DNA from: Planctomycetota bacterium
GTDB lineage: Bacteria; Planctomycetota; Planctomycetia; Gemmatales; HRBIN36
Reading direction: 5' to 3'
Length of the DNA stretch: 64,000 nucleotides
Assembly (NCBI GenBank): GCA_014584395.1
Contig: JACTMY010000005.1
Coordinates: 1 to 64,000 of the forward strand
Part shown: one piece after another, positions 39,994 through 48,676 of the stretch
How positions within the stretch are numbered: the stretch's first letter is position 1
How the letters are laid out: each line of letters starts with the position of its first letter
Notes under the pieces: model-generated
What the model saw: only the letters and a program-made list of their open reading frames with translations
Databases searched by the model: none
What the model was told of the DNA's origin: nothing
Translations under genes and position numbers: made by a program

Positions 39994-41361
39994 TCAGACG
40001 ACAGGCGGGTTCGAGCCGTTGGCGGCCTCCTTGTCGGACGCCGCTGCGTCCTCTTCCAACCTGAGCGGCGCTTTGCGCGTATCCTCTTCGAGGAAGCGCG
40101 CGCCATAAAGCCACGCCGCGGCACTGACCAGGATCATGCCGGACACGAGATAGAACCCCCGATTCAAATTGCGGTCGTGCCCCGCCACCCAACCGATCAA
40201 GCTCGGCGAAAAAGCATCCCCGAAGGCGTGGATCAGGAAGATATTGATGGCCACGGCCGTGGGCCGCATCGAGGGATGGATCACATTCGCCAGGATGGTG
40301 TTCGTCGGGCCGGTATTGAAGAAAAGGCAAAAGACCGCCGCAAAGAGCAGGACCCAGGCCAGGGGAAAGGGCGTTTCCAACACGGCGATGAAGCAGATAA
40401 AGCCCAGGATCATGCTAACGCCGGAGACGATGAAATAGGACCCCTTGATGCGCGGCCGCAGGTAATCGCTGAGCCACCCTCCCAGGAGCGTGGAGATGAA
40501 GCCGGCCACGACCGTAATGCCGCCGAACACGGTCGTGACATAGGCCAGGCTGACGGTCTTGCCGTAACGGAATTCGTAGACGTACGTCGGCATCCAAAAA
40601 GCGATGCCGCCAATGGCAAACGTCATGGCGATCATGCCCAGCGAGTCGCACAGATACGAAGGGGTTTTGAGAATGATCAAGTAGCTGCGCCACTTGGGGG
40701 CCTTGCCTTGCGTTTTCACCCGCTCCGCGCCGCCGCGTTCGGGTTCGGGCATGAACCAGCAAATGAGGGCCAGGAGAATCCCCGGCGGCAACATCAAATA
40801 AAACGCCCACCGCCAACTTTGAAAGGCCTCGGCGAGGATGCCGCCCAGGCTGTAGCCAATGGCGGTGCCCACGGGGATGGCGGCGTAAAACCAGGCCATC
40901 ATCCGCCCGCGCCGCTCGACCGGATACATGTCGGCGATGACGGCCGGGGCCGCGGGGCCATAGGCGGCTTCGCCGACGCCCACGAAGCAGCGGGAGAAGA
41001 ACATGGCGGAATAGCTGCCTGCATGGCCCGACATCCAGGTCGCCACGCTCCAGGCCGCCACGCCCAGCGCCATGATCTTCCATCGCGAATAGCGATCCGC
41101 CAGCCAGCCGAAGAGGGGCGCGATCAGCATGTAAGAGGCCATGAAGGCCAGGGCGAGGTTCCCCATCTTGCCCATGGCCAGGGGATCGTCCGGCGCGAAA
41201 AATTCATCCCGCACCAGGTTCTCCACCGCCGCCAGGTTATACCGATCGATGTAGTTGAAGAGATTGATCACGATGAGCAGGGCCATGGCCCACGTCGCGC
41301 CGCTGAAGCGGAAGCGAAGGGATCGACCCCCGGGCGCTGCGGGGCCAGGTTGCGCACTCAT
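39994..41361 (-). CDS. MFS transporter, Spinster-like
   Basis: This 455-residue protein has about twelve transmembrane helices and the MFS motif GWLADRYSRWKIMALGVAAWS between helices 2 and 3. FNYIDRYNLAAVENLVRDEF and GVGEAAYGPAAPAVIADMYPVERRGR are typical of the Spinster/hexuronate-like branch. The substrate is unknown. The hydrophilic tail (DAAASDKEAANG) is short. It is divergent from crcB. Confidence 0.9.
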   Translation of the reverse strand: MSAQPGPAAPGGRSLRFRFSGATWAMALLIVINLFNYIDRYNLAAVENLVRDEFFAPDDPLAMGKMGNLALAFMASYMLIAPLFGWLADRYSRWKIMALGVAAWSVATWMSGHAGSYSAMFFSRCFVGVGEAAYGPAAPAVIADMYPVERRGRMMAWFYAAIPVGTAIGYSLGGILAEAFQSWRWAFYLMLPPGILLALICWFMPEPERGGAERVKTQGKAPKWRSYLIILKTPSYLCDSLGMIAMTFAIGGIAFWMPTYVYEFRYGKTVSLAYVTTVFGGITVVAGFISTLLGGWLSDYLRPRIKGSYFIVSGVSMILGFICFIAVLETPFPLAWVLLFAAVFCLFFNTGPTNTILANVIHPSMRPTAVAINIFLIHAFGDAFSPSLIGWVAGHDRNLNRGFYLVSGMILVSAAAWLYGARFLEEDTRKAPLRLEEDAAASDKEAANGSNPPVV

Positions 41362-41550
41362 GTCATGTGGACTCCGACGTATCCAGGATCACCGCGAAGG
41401 CCTTGGTTATCCCTTATTCCTGGCTCCGTTGTCAATCACGATTCAGGGAAAACCGCGCGACCTCGAATCCATCTTGTCCCCTCTCCTCTGAGTGCGGAAG
41501 ATAATCCTTGTGCGGCCCGATTCGTCAACGTGACCCAGGATGCGATACTC

Positions 41551-41934
41551 ATGCGTATACTGTTGCTCGTCGGCTTGGGGGGAGCCTTTGGTTCCATGGC
41601 TCGCTATCTCATCAGCGGCTGGGTGCAATCCTTGATTCCGCGGCCCATCTTTCCCTTCGGCACCTTGGTCGTGAACGTGGTTGGCTGCTTCGTCATTGGC
41701 CTGTTGAGCTATCTGGCCGACACCCGGCAAGCCCTGTCCCCGGAAATCAGAACCTTCCTCATGCTGGGCATCTTAGGCGGGTTCACGACCTATTCAACCT
41801 TTGGTAATGAGACGATGAATCTGTGGCGCGACGGTCAGACGGCGCTGGGGCTGGGCAATATCGCCGCCCAACTGCTCTTCGGACTGACCGCCGTTTGGCT
41901 GGGGCGCGTCGTCGGGCACTTCATTTGGAGGTAA
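41551..41934 (+). CDS. crcB: Fluoride channel CrcB/Fluc
   Basis: This 127-residue protein has four transmembrane helices and the CrcB motifs GGAFGSMARYLISGW, GTLVVNVVGCFVIGLLSYL and LGGFTTYSTFGNE, with the conserved Asn and Phe residues of the fluoride path. It exports fluoride as a dual-topology dimer. ATG 41551 is used; open sequence upstream is a shadow of the MFS gene. I saw no fluoride riboswitch in the leader. It is followed after 5 bases by the DUF190 gene. Confidence 0.93.
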   Translation: MRILLLVGLGGAFGSMARYLISGWVQSLIPRPIFPFGTLVVNVVGCFVIGLLSYLADTRQALSPEIRTFLMLGILGGFTTYSTFGNETMNLWRDGQTALGLGNIAAQLLFGLTAVWLGRVVGHFIWR

Positions 41935-41939
41935 TCGTC

Positions 41940-42287
41940 ATGCTTCCCAAGGAAGGTTATCTATTGCGGATTTTCATCGGCGAGAGCGATCGCCACGATG
42001 GCAAGTTGCTTTATGAATGGCTCGTGCTGAAAGCTCGAGAGATGGGTTTGGCCGGGGCGACCGTGCTCCGCGGCCTGATGGGCTTCGGCGGCAAGAGCCG
42101 CATCCACACCTTCAAAATTGAAAGGCTGTCGATGGACTTGCCCATCATCGTCGAGATCGTGGACACGGCGGAAAAGCTGGACGCCTTCCTGGTCGAATGC
42201 GACGCGGTGATCAAGGAAGGCCTGGCCACATTGGAGAAGGCCCAGGTCCGCTTCTATCGCACAGGCGAATCGCCAGCCGGCGCGTGA
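41940..42287 (+). CDS. DUF190 protein, CrcB partner
   Basis: This 115-residue soluble alpha/beta protein matches DUF190 (LRIFIGESDRHDGKLLYEWLV and GLAGATVLRGLMGFG, then DLPIIVEIVDT). DUF190 genes often follow crcB and are thought to help with fluoride or metal stress; the mechanism is not known. The start at 41940 follows a GGAGG signal overlapping the crcB end. Confidence 0.92.
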   Translation: MLPKEGYLLRIFIGESDRHDGKLLYEWLVLKAREMGLAGATVLRGLMGFGGKSRIHTFKIERLSMDLPIIVEIVDTAEKLDAFLVECDAVIKEGLATLEKAQVRFYRTGESPAGA

Positions 42288-42335
42288 TTGCCGCGCCTCA
42301 TTCGCGCTAGGTTCTTCCACGTCCCGGTGGATGGT

Positions 42336-43502
42336 TCAATCCTTCAAGGCCTGTACCAGGTCGGCTTGCAAATCGGCCAATTCCTCGATGCCGACGCTCA
42401 GGCGAACGAGTTGATCATCGACGCCGCGCTTGACGCGAATCTCGGCGGGGATGCTGGCGTGGGTCATCTTGGCGGGATGATTGATCAGGGACTCCACGCC
42501 GCCCAGCGACTCGGCGAGACTGAAAAGCCGCAGCCGGCTCAAGAAACGCTGCATGTCCGCCGAGCCGCCCCGCAAACGCACGCTGATCATGCCGCCAAAA
42601 TCCTTCATCTGCCGCTTGGCCACGGCGTGTCCCGGATGGTCGGCCAGGCCCGGGAAGTAGACCCGTTCGATCTTGGGGTGTTTGACCAGCCATTCCGCCA
42701 GGTGTCGGGCGTTGTGGCAATGTTTCTCCATCCGCAGGGCCAGGGTCTTCAGGCCGCGCAGTGTGAGATACGCATCGAACGGCCCTGGCGTGCCCCCCGA
42801 GGCGTTTTGGTGGAACTTGATCGGTTGGAGCAACTCCGCCCGGCCGATCACCGCGCCGCCGACGACGTCCGAATGGCCGCCGATGTACTTGGTCGTGCTG
42901 TGCAGGACGACGTCGGCCCCCAGCTTTAACGGTTGCTGCAAATAGGGCGAGGCGAACGTATTGTCGACCACGCTGATCGCCTGATGGCGGCGGGCCACCT
43001 CGGCCACGGCGGCCACGTCGATGATCTGCAGCAGCGGATTCGTCGGCGTTTCGATCCAGACCATTTTCGTCTTCGGCGTCAGCGCGGCTTCGAAATGGGC
43101 GGGGGAGGGGTCTTCCACATAGCGCGTCACCAATCCCCAAGGTTTGTAAACCCGTTCGAGAATGCGGAAGGTGCCGCCGTAGAGGTCCGCATTGGCGACG
43201 ACTTCATCGCCAGGCTTCAAGCAAGCGGCGAGCACGGCGTTCGTGGCCGCCAGGCCGGAAGCGAACGCCAAACCCATCTCGCCGCCTTCCAAAGCCGCCA
43301 GGCACTGCTCCAGGGCGGTTCGCGTCGGGTTGCCGCTGCGGGAATATTCATACCCTTTATGCTGGCCCGGAGCCGCCTGGGTGTAGGTCGACGTAGCATA
43401 AATCGGAACGATCGTCGCTCCCGTCGCCGGGTCGGCCTCCTGGCCCACATGGATGGCCCGGGTGGCGAATCCCCACGAATCGCTGGCTGGTGAGGCGGTC
43501 AT
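42336..43502 (-). CDS. Cystathionine gamma-synthase/lyase-type PLP enzyme
   Basis: This 388-residue Cys/Met-metabolism PLP enzyme has the conserved YEYSRSGNPTRTALE, FASGLAAT, DNTFASPYLQQPL and the PLP Lys in STTKYIGGHSD. SLGGVESLINHPAKMTHAS is typical of the C-terminal region. It may be a cystathionine gamma-synthase (MetB), a gamma-lyase or a beta-lyase; sequence alone does not decide. It is divergent from the SDR gene. Confidence 0.9.
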   Translation of the reverse strand: MTASPASDSWGFATRAIHVGQEADPATGATIVPIYATSTYTQAAPGQHKGYEYSRSGNPTRTALEQCLAALEGGEMGLAFASGLAATNAVLAACLKPGDEVVANADLYGGTFRILERVYKPWGLVTRYVEDPSPAHFEAALTPKTKMVWIETPTNPLLQIIDVAAVAEVARRHQAISVVDNTFASPYLQQPLKLGADVVLHSTTKYIGGHSDVVGGAVIGRAELLQPIKFHQNASGGTPGPFDAYLTLRGLKTLALRMEKHCHNARHLAEWLVKHPKIERVYFPGLADHPGHAVAKRQMKDFGGMISVRLRGGSADMQRFLSRLRLFSLAESLGGVESLINHPAKMTHASIPAEIRVKRGVDDQLVRLSVGIEELADLQADLVQALKD

Positions 43503-43641
43503 GACGGTTCCTTTCCCTCAAATTCAGACCCTTGGATTTCCCTGTCATCGGTTATAATGAGCATCAGGACAGGGAACAAGATGGGGCGGCGTCGGCCTGC
43601 CTCGACATGCGCCGAAACGAATCGTCCATCGAAGGAGGCTT

Positions 43642-44328
43642 ATGTATCGGATCGTCATCACGGGAGCGACGCGCGGCCTCGGGCGCGCCCTGGCGGAACG
43701 CTTTCGCGAAGCCGGCCACGTCGTGCTGGGGTGCGGCCGCCGGGCCGACCTGGTGGAAGCGCTGCGGCAAGCGTTTGGCCCGCCGCACGATTTTCAGGTC
43801 GTCGACGTGGCGAACGATCAGGCCGTGGCGCGCTGGGCAAAACAGACCCTGGCGGACCATGGTCCTCCCGATTGGCTGATCAACAATGCCGCCGTCATCC
43901 ACGCCAACGCCCCCCTGTGGCAAATTCCGGTTGAGGAATTCGATCGCGTCATCGACGTGAACGTCAAGGGCGTGGTCAACGTGCTGCGCCATTTTGTGCC
44001 CGCGATGGCGAACCAAGAGCGCGGCGTCATCGTCAATTTAAGCTCCGGCTGGGGACGCAGCGTGGACGCCGAGGTCAGCGGCTACTGCGCCTCCAAATGG
44101 GCGATCGAGGGGCTGACCAAGGCGCTGGCCATGGAACTGCCCCCCGGCCTGGCCGCGGTCCCTCTCAACCCCGGCATCATCGACACCGACATGCTGCGGC
44201 AATGTTTCCACGACCAGGCCGGTCAATATCCGACCGCCGAGACTTGGAGCCGCGCGGCCGCTCCCTATATCCTTCGGCTCGGACCCAAGGACAATGGCCA
44301 ATCCCGTTCCGTTCCCCGCGCCGCTTGA
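43642..44328 (+). CDS. Short-chain dehydrogenase/reductase
   Basis: This 228-residue SDR has the Rossmann motif TGATRGLGRALAERF, INNAAVIH (the NNAG-like block) and the catalytic Ser and Y-x-x-x-K in NLSSGWG and YCASKWAIEGLTKAL. It reduces or oxidises an unknown alcohol or ketone using NAD(P)H. The start has GGAGG upstream. It is 9 bases before cdsA. Confidence 0.9.
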   Translation: MYRIVITGATRGLGRALAERFREAGHVVLGCGRRADLVEALRQAFGPPHDFQVVDVANDQAVARWAKQTLADHGPPDWLINNAAVIHANAPLWQIPVEEFDRVIDVNVKGVVNVLRHFVPAMANQERGVIVNLSSGWGRSVDAEVSGYCASKWAIEGLTKALAMELPPGLAAVPLNPGIIDTDMLRQCFHDQAGQYPTAETWSRAAAPYILRLGPKDNGQSRSVPRAA

Positions 44329-44337
44329 GATCGCCTC

Positions 44338-45183
44338 ATGCTGAAAACCCGCCTATGGATGGGATCGCTGCTCATCGTGTTCGCCTTGGGGATCACTTGG
44401 GTCGACGGCTACCTTATGCCCGCGGCCCCCATGCTGCTGCTGGCCGCGCTCCTGACCGGCTTTTGGGCCGCGCGGGAGATCGTAGGTTTGCTGCCTGGGC
44501 CGCCTCATCGCGGCCTGGCCACGGTCTGCGTTCTAGCCGTTATCCTGGCCAACTGGATCGGCCCCGTGTTGCTGCTCAGTTCGCCCTGGCCCTGGGTGCT
44601 CGGCGCGGCCGTGCTGGGGCTGCTTGGATCGATGCTGTTCGAAGCCTGCCGGTTTCGCGAACCCAACGGCGTCGTGGTCCGTCTGGCTTACACCTATTGG
44701 ATCGTGGGCTACCTGGGTCTGTTATCCAGTTACTTCGTGCAACTGCGCTGGCTCCCTGGAAAGGTCAGCTTAACCGCGCTGCTGCTGGCGATTTTTATCC
44801 CCAAGATGTGCGACACCTTCGCCTATTTCACCGGCCGCCTGATCGGCCGTCATCCGATGACGCCCATCCTCAGTCCAAAGAAAACGTGGGAAGGGGCCGT
44901 CGGCGGTCTGGCGGGAGCGGTCTTGACCGCCTGGGTGATCCAAACTTGGGCAGGGGAACAGGCCTGGCCGCTCGTCTGGTGGCAGGTGGTGCTCCTGGGG
45001 TTGAGCGTTGGCCTGGCGGGCATGGTCGGCGACTTGATGGAATCCATGATCAAACGGGATTGCCAGGCCAAGGACGCCTCGCAGGCCATGCCCGGCTTTG
45101 GCGGCTTGCTCGACGTCCTCGATTCGATTCTCTTTAGCGCCCCGATCATGTATGCTTGGGCGTGGGCCTTGGGGCTGACCTGA
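44338..45183 (+). CDS. cdsA: Phosphatidate cytidylyltransferase
   Basis: This 281-residue membrane protein makes CDP-diacylglycerol, the precursor of phospholipids. About eight helices are present, and the C-terminal signature is visible: SPKKTWEGAVGGLAGA, MVGDLMESMIKRDCQAKDAS and MPGFGGLLDVLDSILFSAP. The usual LDR-D-S is LDVLDS here. It is followed 62 bases later by phoH. Confidence 0.92.
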   Translation: MLKTRLWMGSLLIVFALGITWVDGYLMPAAPMLLLAALLTGFWAAREIVGLLPGPPHRGLATVCVLAVILANWIGPVLLLSSPWPWVLGAAVLGLLGSMLFEACRFREPNGVVVRLAYTYWIVGYLGLLSSYFVQLRWLPGKVSLTALLLAIFIPKMCDTFAYFTGRLIGRHPMTPILSPKKTWEGAVGGLAGAVLTAWVIQTWAGEQAWPLVWWQVVLLGLSVGLAGMVGDLMESMIKRDCQAKDASQAMPGFGGLLDVLDSILFSAPIMYAWAWALGLT

Positions 45184-45245
45184 CCCAACCGGGGGCGAGC
45201 GTCCCTCGTGGTTCCCCTTTTTCACTTGGCGAGAGTCTCTTCATC

Positions 45246-46175
45246 ATGGCGGAATGGGTGTTGCAGTTCGATGATCAAGATGAAATGCTCCGCGTGCTGG
45301 GGCCGAGGGATCAGCATCTTCGCTTCATTCGCGAAGCGCTGGGCGTCCGCATCATTCCCCGGGATCGCACGCTCAACGTGGAGGGGGCGGAGGTCGCCGT
45401 TAGTCAGACCGAACGGGTCTTCACGCAGTTGCGGCAGATGGCCCGGCAGGGCGACCTGACTCCGTCGGACGTGCAGATGGTCGTCGACGTGATCAAACAG
45501 GGGGATCAACCGCATGGGCCGGATGCGTTCAAGATCGCCCAGAGCGGACGGATGGTGCGGCCCAGGACGGACGGCCAATCTCGCTACATCAGGGCCATGC
45601 GCGAACATGACATGGTTCTGTGCGTCGGTCCCGCGGGCACGGGGAAAACCTACCTGGCCGTGGCTGCCGCGGTTCAGGCCCTGAAAGCCAATCAGATCAA
45701 GCGCATCGTGCTGTGCCGGCCCGCGGTCGAGGCGGGCGAGCGTCTCGGCTATTTGCCGGGGGACATCGAGGAAAAGGTCAACCCCTATCTCCGACCCTTG
45801 CTCGACGCCCTGGAGGACATGCTCCCTCCTGAACAGGTTAAACGCTATTTGGAAAACGACATCATCGAACTCTGCCCCCTGGCCTACATGCGCGGCCGCA
45901 CCCTCAATCAAGCGATCATCATCCTCGACGAAGGACAGAACACGACCATTACCCAAATGCGCATGTTCCTGACCCGCATGGGCATGAACTCGAAGGTGAT
46001 CGTCACGGGCGACATCACGCAAACGGACCTGCCCCGCAACGTCAAAAGCGGCCTGACCGACGCCATTCACCGCCTGCGGCAGATCGAGAAGATTGCCGTC
46101 ATTCAACTCTCTAACGCGGATATCGTTCGCAACCCCCTCGTGCAACAGATCGTGGAAGCATATCATGGGGAATGA
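45246..46175 (+). CDS. phoH: PhoH-family ATPase
   Basis: This 309-residue P-loop ATPase has Walker A (GPAGTGKTYLA), Walker B (AIIILDEGQN), sensor segment VTGDITQTDLP and an N-terminal KH-like part (FIREALGVRIIPRDRTLNVEG). PhoH/PhoL proteins are linked to RNA metabolism and ribosome maturation, often near ybeY, which is not adjacent here. ATG 45246 is the start where family sequence begins. Confidence 0.93.
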   Translation: MAEWVLQFDDQDEMLRVLGPRDQHLRFIREALGVRIIPRDRTLNVEGAEVAVSQTERVFTQLRQMARQGDLTPSDVQMVVDVIKQGDQPHGPDAFKIAQSGRMVRPRTDGQSRYIRAMREHDMVLCVGPAGTGKTYLAVAAAVQALKANQIKRIVLCRPAVEAGERLGYLPGDIEEKVNPYLRPLLDALEDMLPPEQVKRYLENDIIELCPLAYMRGRTLNQAIIILDEGQNTTITQMRMFLTRMGMNSKVIVTGDITQTDLPRNVKSGLTDAIHRLRQIEKIAVIQLSNADIVRNPLVQQIVEAYHGE

Positions 46176-46221
46176 CGGCCGAATCACGCTTTGGCCATGA
46201 CCTGGTGTCGAGGTAACCGTG

Positions 46222-47907
46222 ATGGTGCGGGCTCCCTGGAATAATCCGCTCGTGGCTACGGCCTTTCAAATCCGCAATCGCCGCGGCGGCCTGTTCATGT
46301 CCACGTCGATCTACGTCGTGCTGCTGGCCATGGGATCGATGGCATGGCTTTATTATGTCAGCGTCTATGTCCCTTCGCAGCCGGGCTTGCATATTCCCTT
46401 CAATCCTCTTGTGGGGTATTTCATCGCCCTGTTCGTGATTCAATTGGCCTTGAGCAGCATGATGGCGGTGTCGCGAACGTCCGCTTCGATCAAAGCCGAG
46501 GTCGTCAACAAGACGCTCGATTTTCAGCGCATTGCCGCCCTGAGCCCCTGGGACATCATGATCGGCAAACTCTTTGGCGAAGCATCCCTGGCGTTTCTGC
46601 TCATTATCGCTTCCTTTCCTTTCGCCTTTTTCTGCTGGCTGCTCGGCATGCCGGGCTTGTCGCTCACGACCTTGGCGCTGCTCTATCTCAGCCTGTTTTC
46701 GACCAGCCTCATGTTTGGCTCATTCGGCTTGCAGAACACGCTGGTCATTCCCGCGGGAAAGGCCACGGGAGGGGGCGTGCCGGGCTTCGGCATCCTCGTG
46801 GGGCTGACCATCGCCGCTTCCTTGAACATGGCCTGGATCGGCGCTGCCGCTCCGGGCGGCGCCTGGCATGCCAAACCCTGGTCCGTGGCCTTGATCGGTC
46901 TGCTCACGCCCCTTCCGTCGCTTTATGGCATCGCCCTGGGCGACCCCTGGCAGGTGGGGCTGTCCTGGTTTCAATGGAAAATCCCTTTCCTCGTGGTCAC
47001 GCCTCTGGCGCAGTTGCTTATCGCCTATCTGTGCATGTTTTCCATGGCTCGGCGCTTGGAAAATCTGGCCCAGCCTGTGTTGGATAAGCAAAGCTGCTAT
47101 GCGTTTTTGCTGATCATGGACTTGATTTCCATCGGCGTGCTCGATGCGTGCAAACCCATGGGGTTGGCCTTGGGGCCGAGGTTGGCCCTGTTCTGCATCC
47201 TGCACCTGTTCTTTACCATGGTGATCGTGATCGCCGCCACGCCGACGCGGGAAATGCTCTCCACCTGGGTGTGGCGTTATCGCGGACGGCAGTCCTATTT
47301 CCTGGCCGAATGGCTGGGGGATCGTTCGCTCAACACGATGATGCTCCTGACCAGTTGTTTCATCCTTCTGGCCATGGCCTGGGGCATGATCGCCATGGCC
47401 AAGGACCCTGCGGATTGGCTTCAGGAGATCCACCTCTCCGTTGAGCGGACATTCGAGCGCTCGGCGGAACAAATCATCCCGCGCGCCCTGGGCGTGAACT
47501 GCGCGCTTTTGCTGGCGGGGGGGGCTTTGTATCAGTGCTTCCTCGTCGTGGCGGGCAAGTACGGCACCGGGGTCTTTTTCCTGGTGGTCCTGATGTCGCT
47601 CGCCATGCCCACGAGCCTGGGCATTTATTTGCATGCGCAACTGCCTGAGGCGGCCAGGGTGGAATTGCCCGAAAACCTGGGCCTGACGCTTAGCCCGCTG
47701 ATTCACTTTCTGGCCTGGATGGGGCTACCCTTGGCCGTGCCTGGTCCTTGGCCGCTCATCGGCGTATCGGCCCTGGCCGGAGGATGGGCTTTGTGGATCA
47801 CGTATCGGGCCATGCTGGCCATGGCGGCCAAGGTCGATCACCTCCTCATCCACGAGATGAACGTCGAAGTTGGCTCTGGGAAAACGGTGCAGCCGACAAC
47901 GGCATAG
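46222..47907 (+). CDS. Multi-spanning membrane protein, ABC-2-like
   Basis: This 561-residue protein has about 11-12 transmembrane helices. The early segment SSMMAVSRTSASIKAEVVNKTLDFQRIAALSPWDIMIGKLFGEA is like the ABC-2 permeases that sense a cytoplasmic loop between the first helices. No ATP-binding partner is beside it. The ATG at 46222 follows GAGGTA; GTG 46219 is also possible. The role is probably transport or envelope biogenesis, but no substrate can be named. Confidence 0.7.
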   Translation: MVRAPWNNPLVATAFQIRNRRGGLFMSTSIYVVLLAMGSMAWLYYVSVYVPSQPGLHIPFNPLVGYFIALFVIQLALSSMMAVSRTSASIKAEVVNKTLDFQRIAALSPWDIMIGKLFGEASLAFLLIIASFPFAFFCWLLGMPGLSLTTLALLYLSLFSTSLMFGSFGLQNTLVIPAGKATGGGVPGFGILVGLTIAASLNMAWIGAAAPGGAWHAKPWSVALIGLLTPLPSLYGIALGDPWQVGLSWFQWKIPFLVVTPLAQLLIAYLCMFSMARRLENLAQPVLDKQSCYAFLLIMDLISIGVLDACKPMGLALGPRLALFCILHLFFTMVIVIAATPTREMLSTWVWRYRGRQSYFLAEWLGDRSLNTMMLLTSCFILLAMAWGMIAMAKDPADWLQEIHLSVERTFERSAEQIIPRALGVNCALLLAGGALYQCFLVVAGKYGTGVFFLVVLMSLAMPTSLGIYLHAQLPEAARVELPENLGLTLSPLIHFLAWMGLPLAVPGPWPLIGVSALAGGWALWITYRAMLAMAAKVDHLLIHEMNVEVGSGKTVQPTTA

Positions 47908-47954
47908 CCGCCCGAGTCGGACGCGCCGCTTAAGGGATCAGGTTCAACGCCCGT

Positions 47955-48476
47955 TCATTCGTCGACGTTCAGCTTAGCTGCGATCGCCAATTCCGTCTGC
48001 AAGGTGTCGATGGCCTTGCGCTGCGAATGCTGGGGATTGAGACAGAAAAGCTCATCCCAGGTTTCGTTCATATACCCCTTTTGCCGCACATACCAGCGGC
48101 CTTGGTCATCCCAAAGCAACGGGAACAAGGCACACTGCAGTGGTTTATAGCGATAGGCGTCGCCTTCCTGGACGCCCAGCTTGTGGAGCACGCACCCCTC
48201 ATTGAAAAAGAGGCACCACCCTCCTTGCACGGGAACCAAGGGCAAACCATCCCTGGTGCGGCGCGTGACGACGCCGCTGCGCTGCACGATCTTTCGAGCC
48301 GCCGGCCGCAGCATCGGTACAATTTTAGGAATGGCCTCGCGGATGCGGTGTAATTCGTCGTCCCGCAATCCTGGTCGACCATTCTGACAACACAGTCCTT
48401 CGCATCCTCGACCATACACGCATTCGAACGTCGCTTCTTGACCATTGAGCAACGGCAACTGGACCCGTTGGTTCAT
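47955..48476 (-). CDS. DUF3109-like Cys-rich protein
   Basis: This 173-residue protein has a Cys cluster (FECVYGRGCEGLCCQNG), GWCLFFNEGCVLHKLG and KPLQCALFPL, resembling DUF3109/YkgJ-type metal- or Fe-S-binding proteins, like the gene at 21464. The start at 48476 gives MNQRVQLPLLN; the open frame reaches 48560 but the extra part looks random. The 48477-48676 gap shows no gene. Confidence 0.75.
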   Translation of the reverse strand: MNQRVQLPLLNGQEATFECVYGRGCEGLCCQNGRPGLRDDELHRIREAIPKIVPMLRPAARKIVQRSGVVTRRTRDGLPLVPVQGGWCLFFNEGCVLHKLGVQEGDAYRYKPLQCALFPLLWDDQGRWYVRQKGYMNETWDELFCLNPQHSQRKAIDTLQTELAIAAKLNVDE

Positions 48477-48676
48477 AAACTTCCATCCTGGAGGAACGAT
48501 CCAACCCGCACGTTCCATTGGGAATGAACGTGCCCATCCACGTCGGCCTATCCTAAGCAAGTAACCGAATAGGGCAAGCTCGATTGGCCCGTGGCAAAGA
48601 AAAAAAACTGCCGGGGCACGTCATGCGCCGGCAGGGGAATGGTTGGAACCGCAAAGGCGAAGGCAACCCCCCGGGC

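Noticed and set aside
40177..41550. A long N-terminal extension in frame with crcB
   Set aside because: It overlaps the whole MFS gene on the other strand and has Arg/His/Gly-rich shadow composition; CrcB begins at 41551.
41362..41550. Fluoride riboswitch before crcB
   Set aside because: I could not find the conserved pseudoknot pattern of the crcB motif in the leader; a covariance search would decide.
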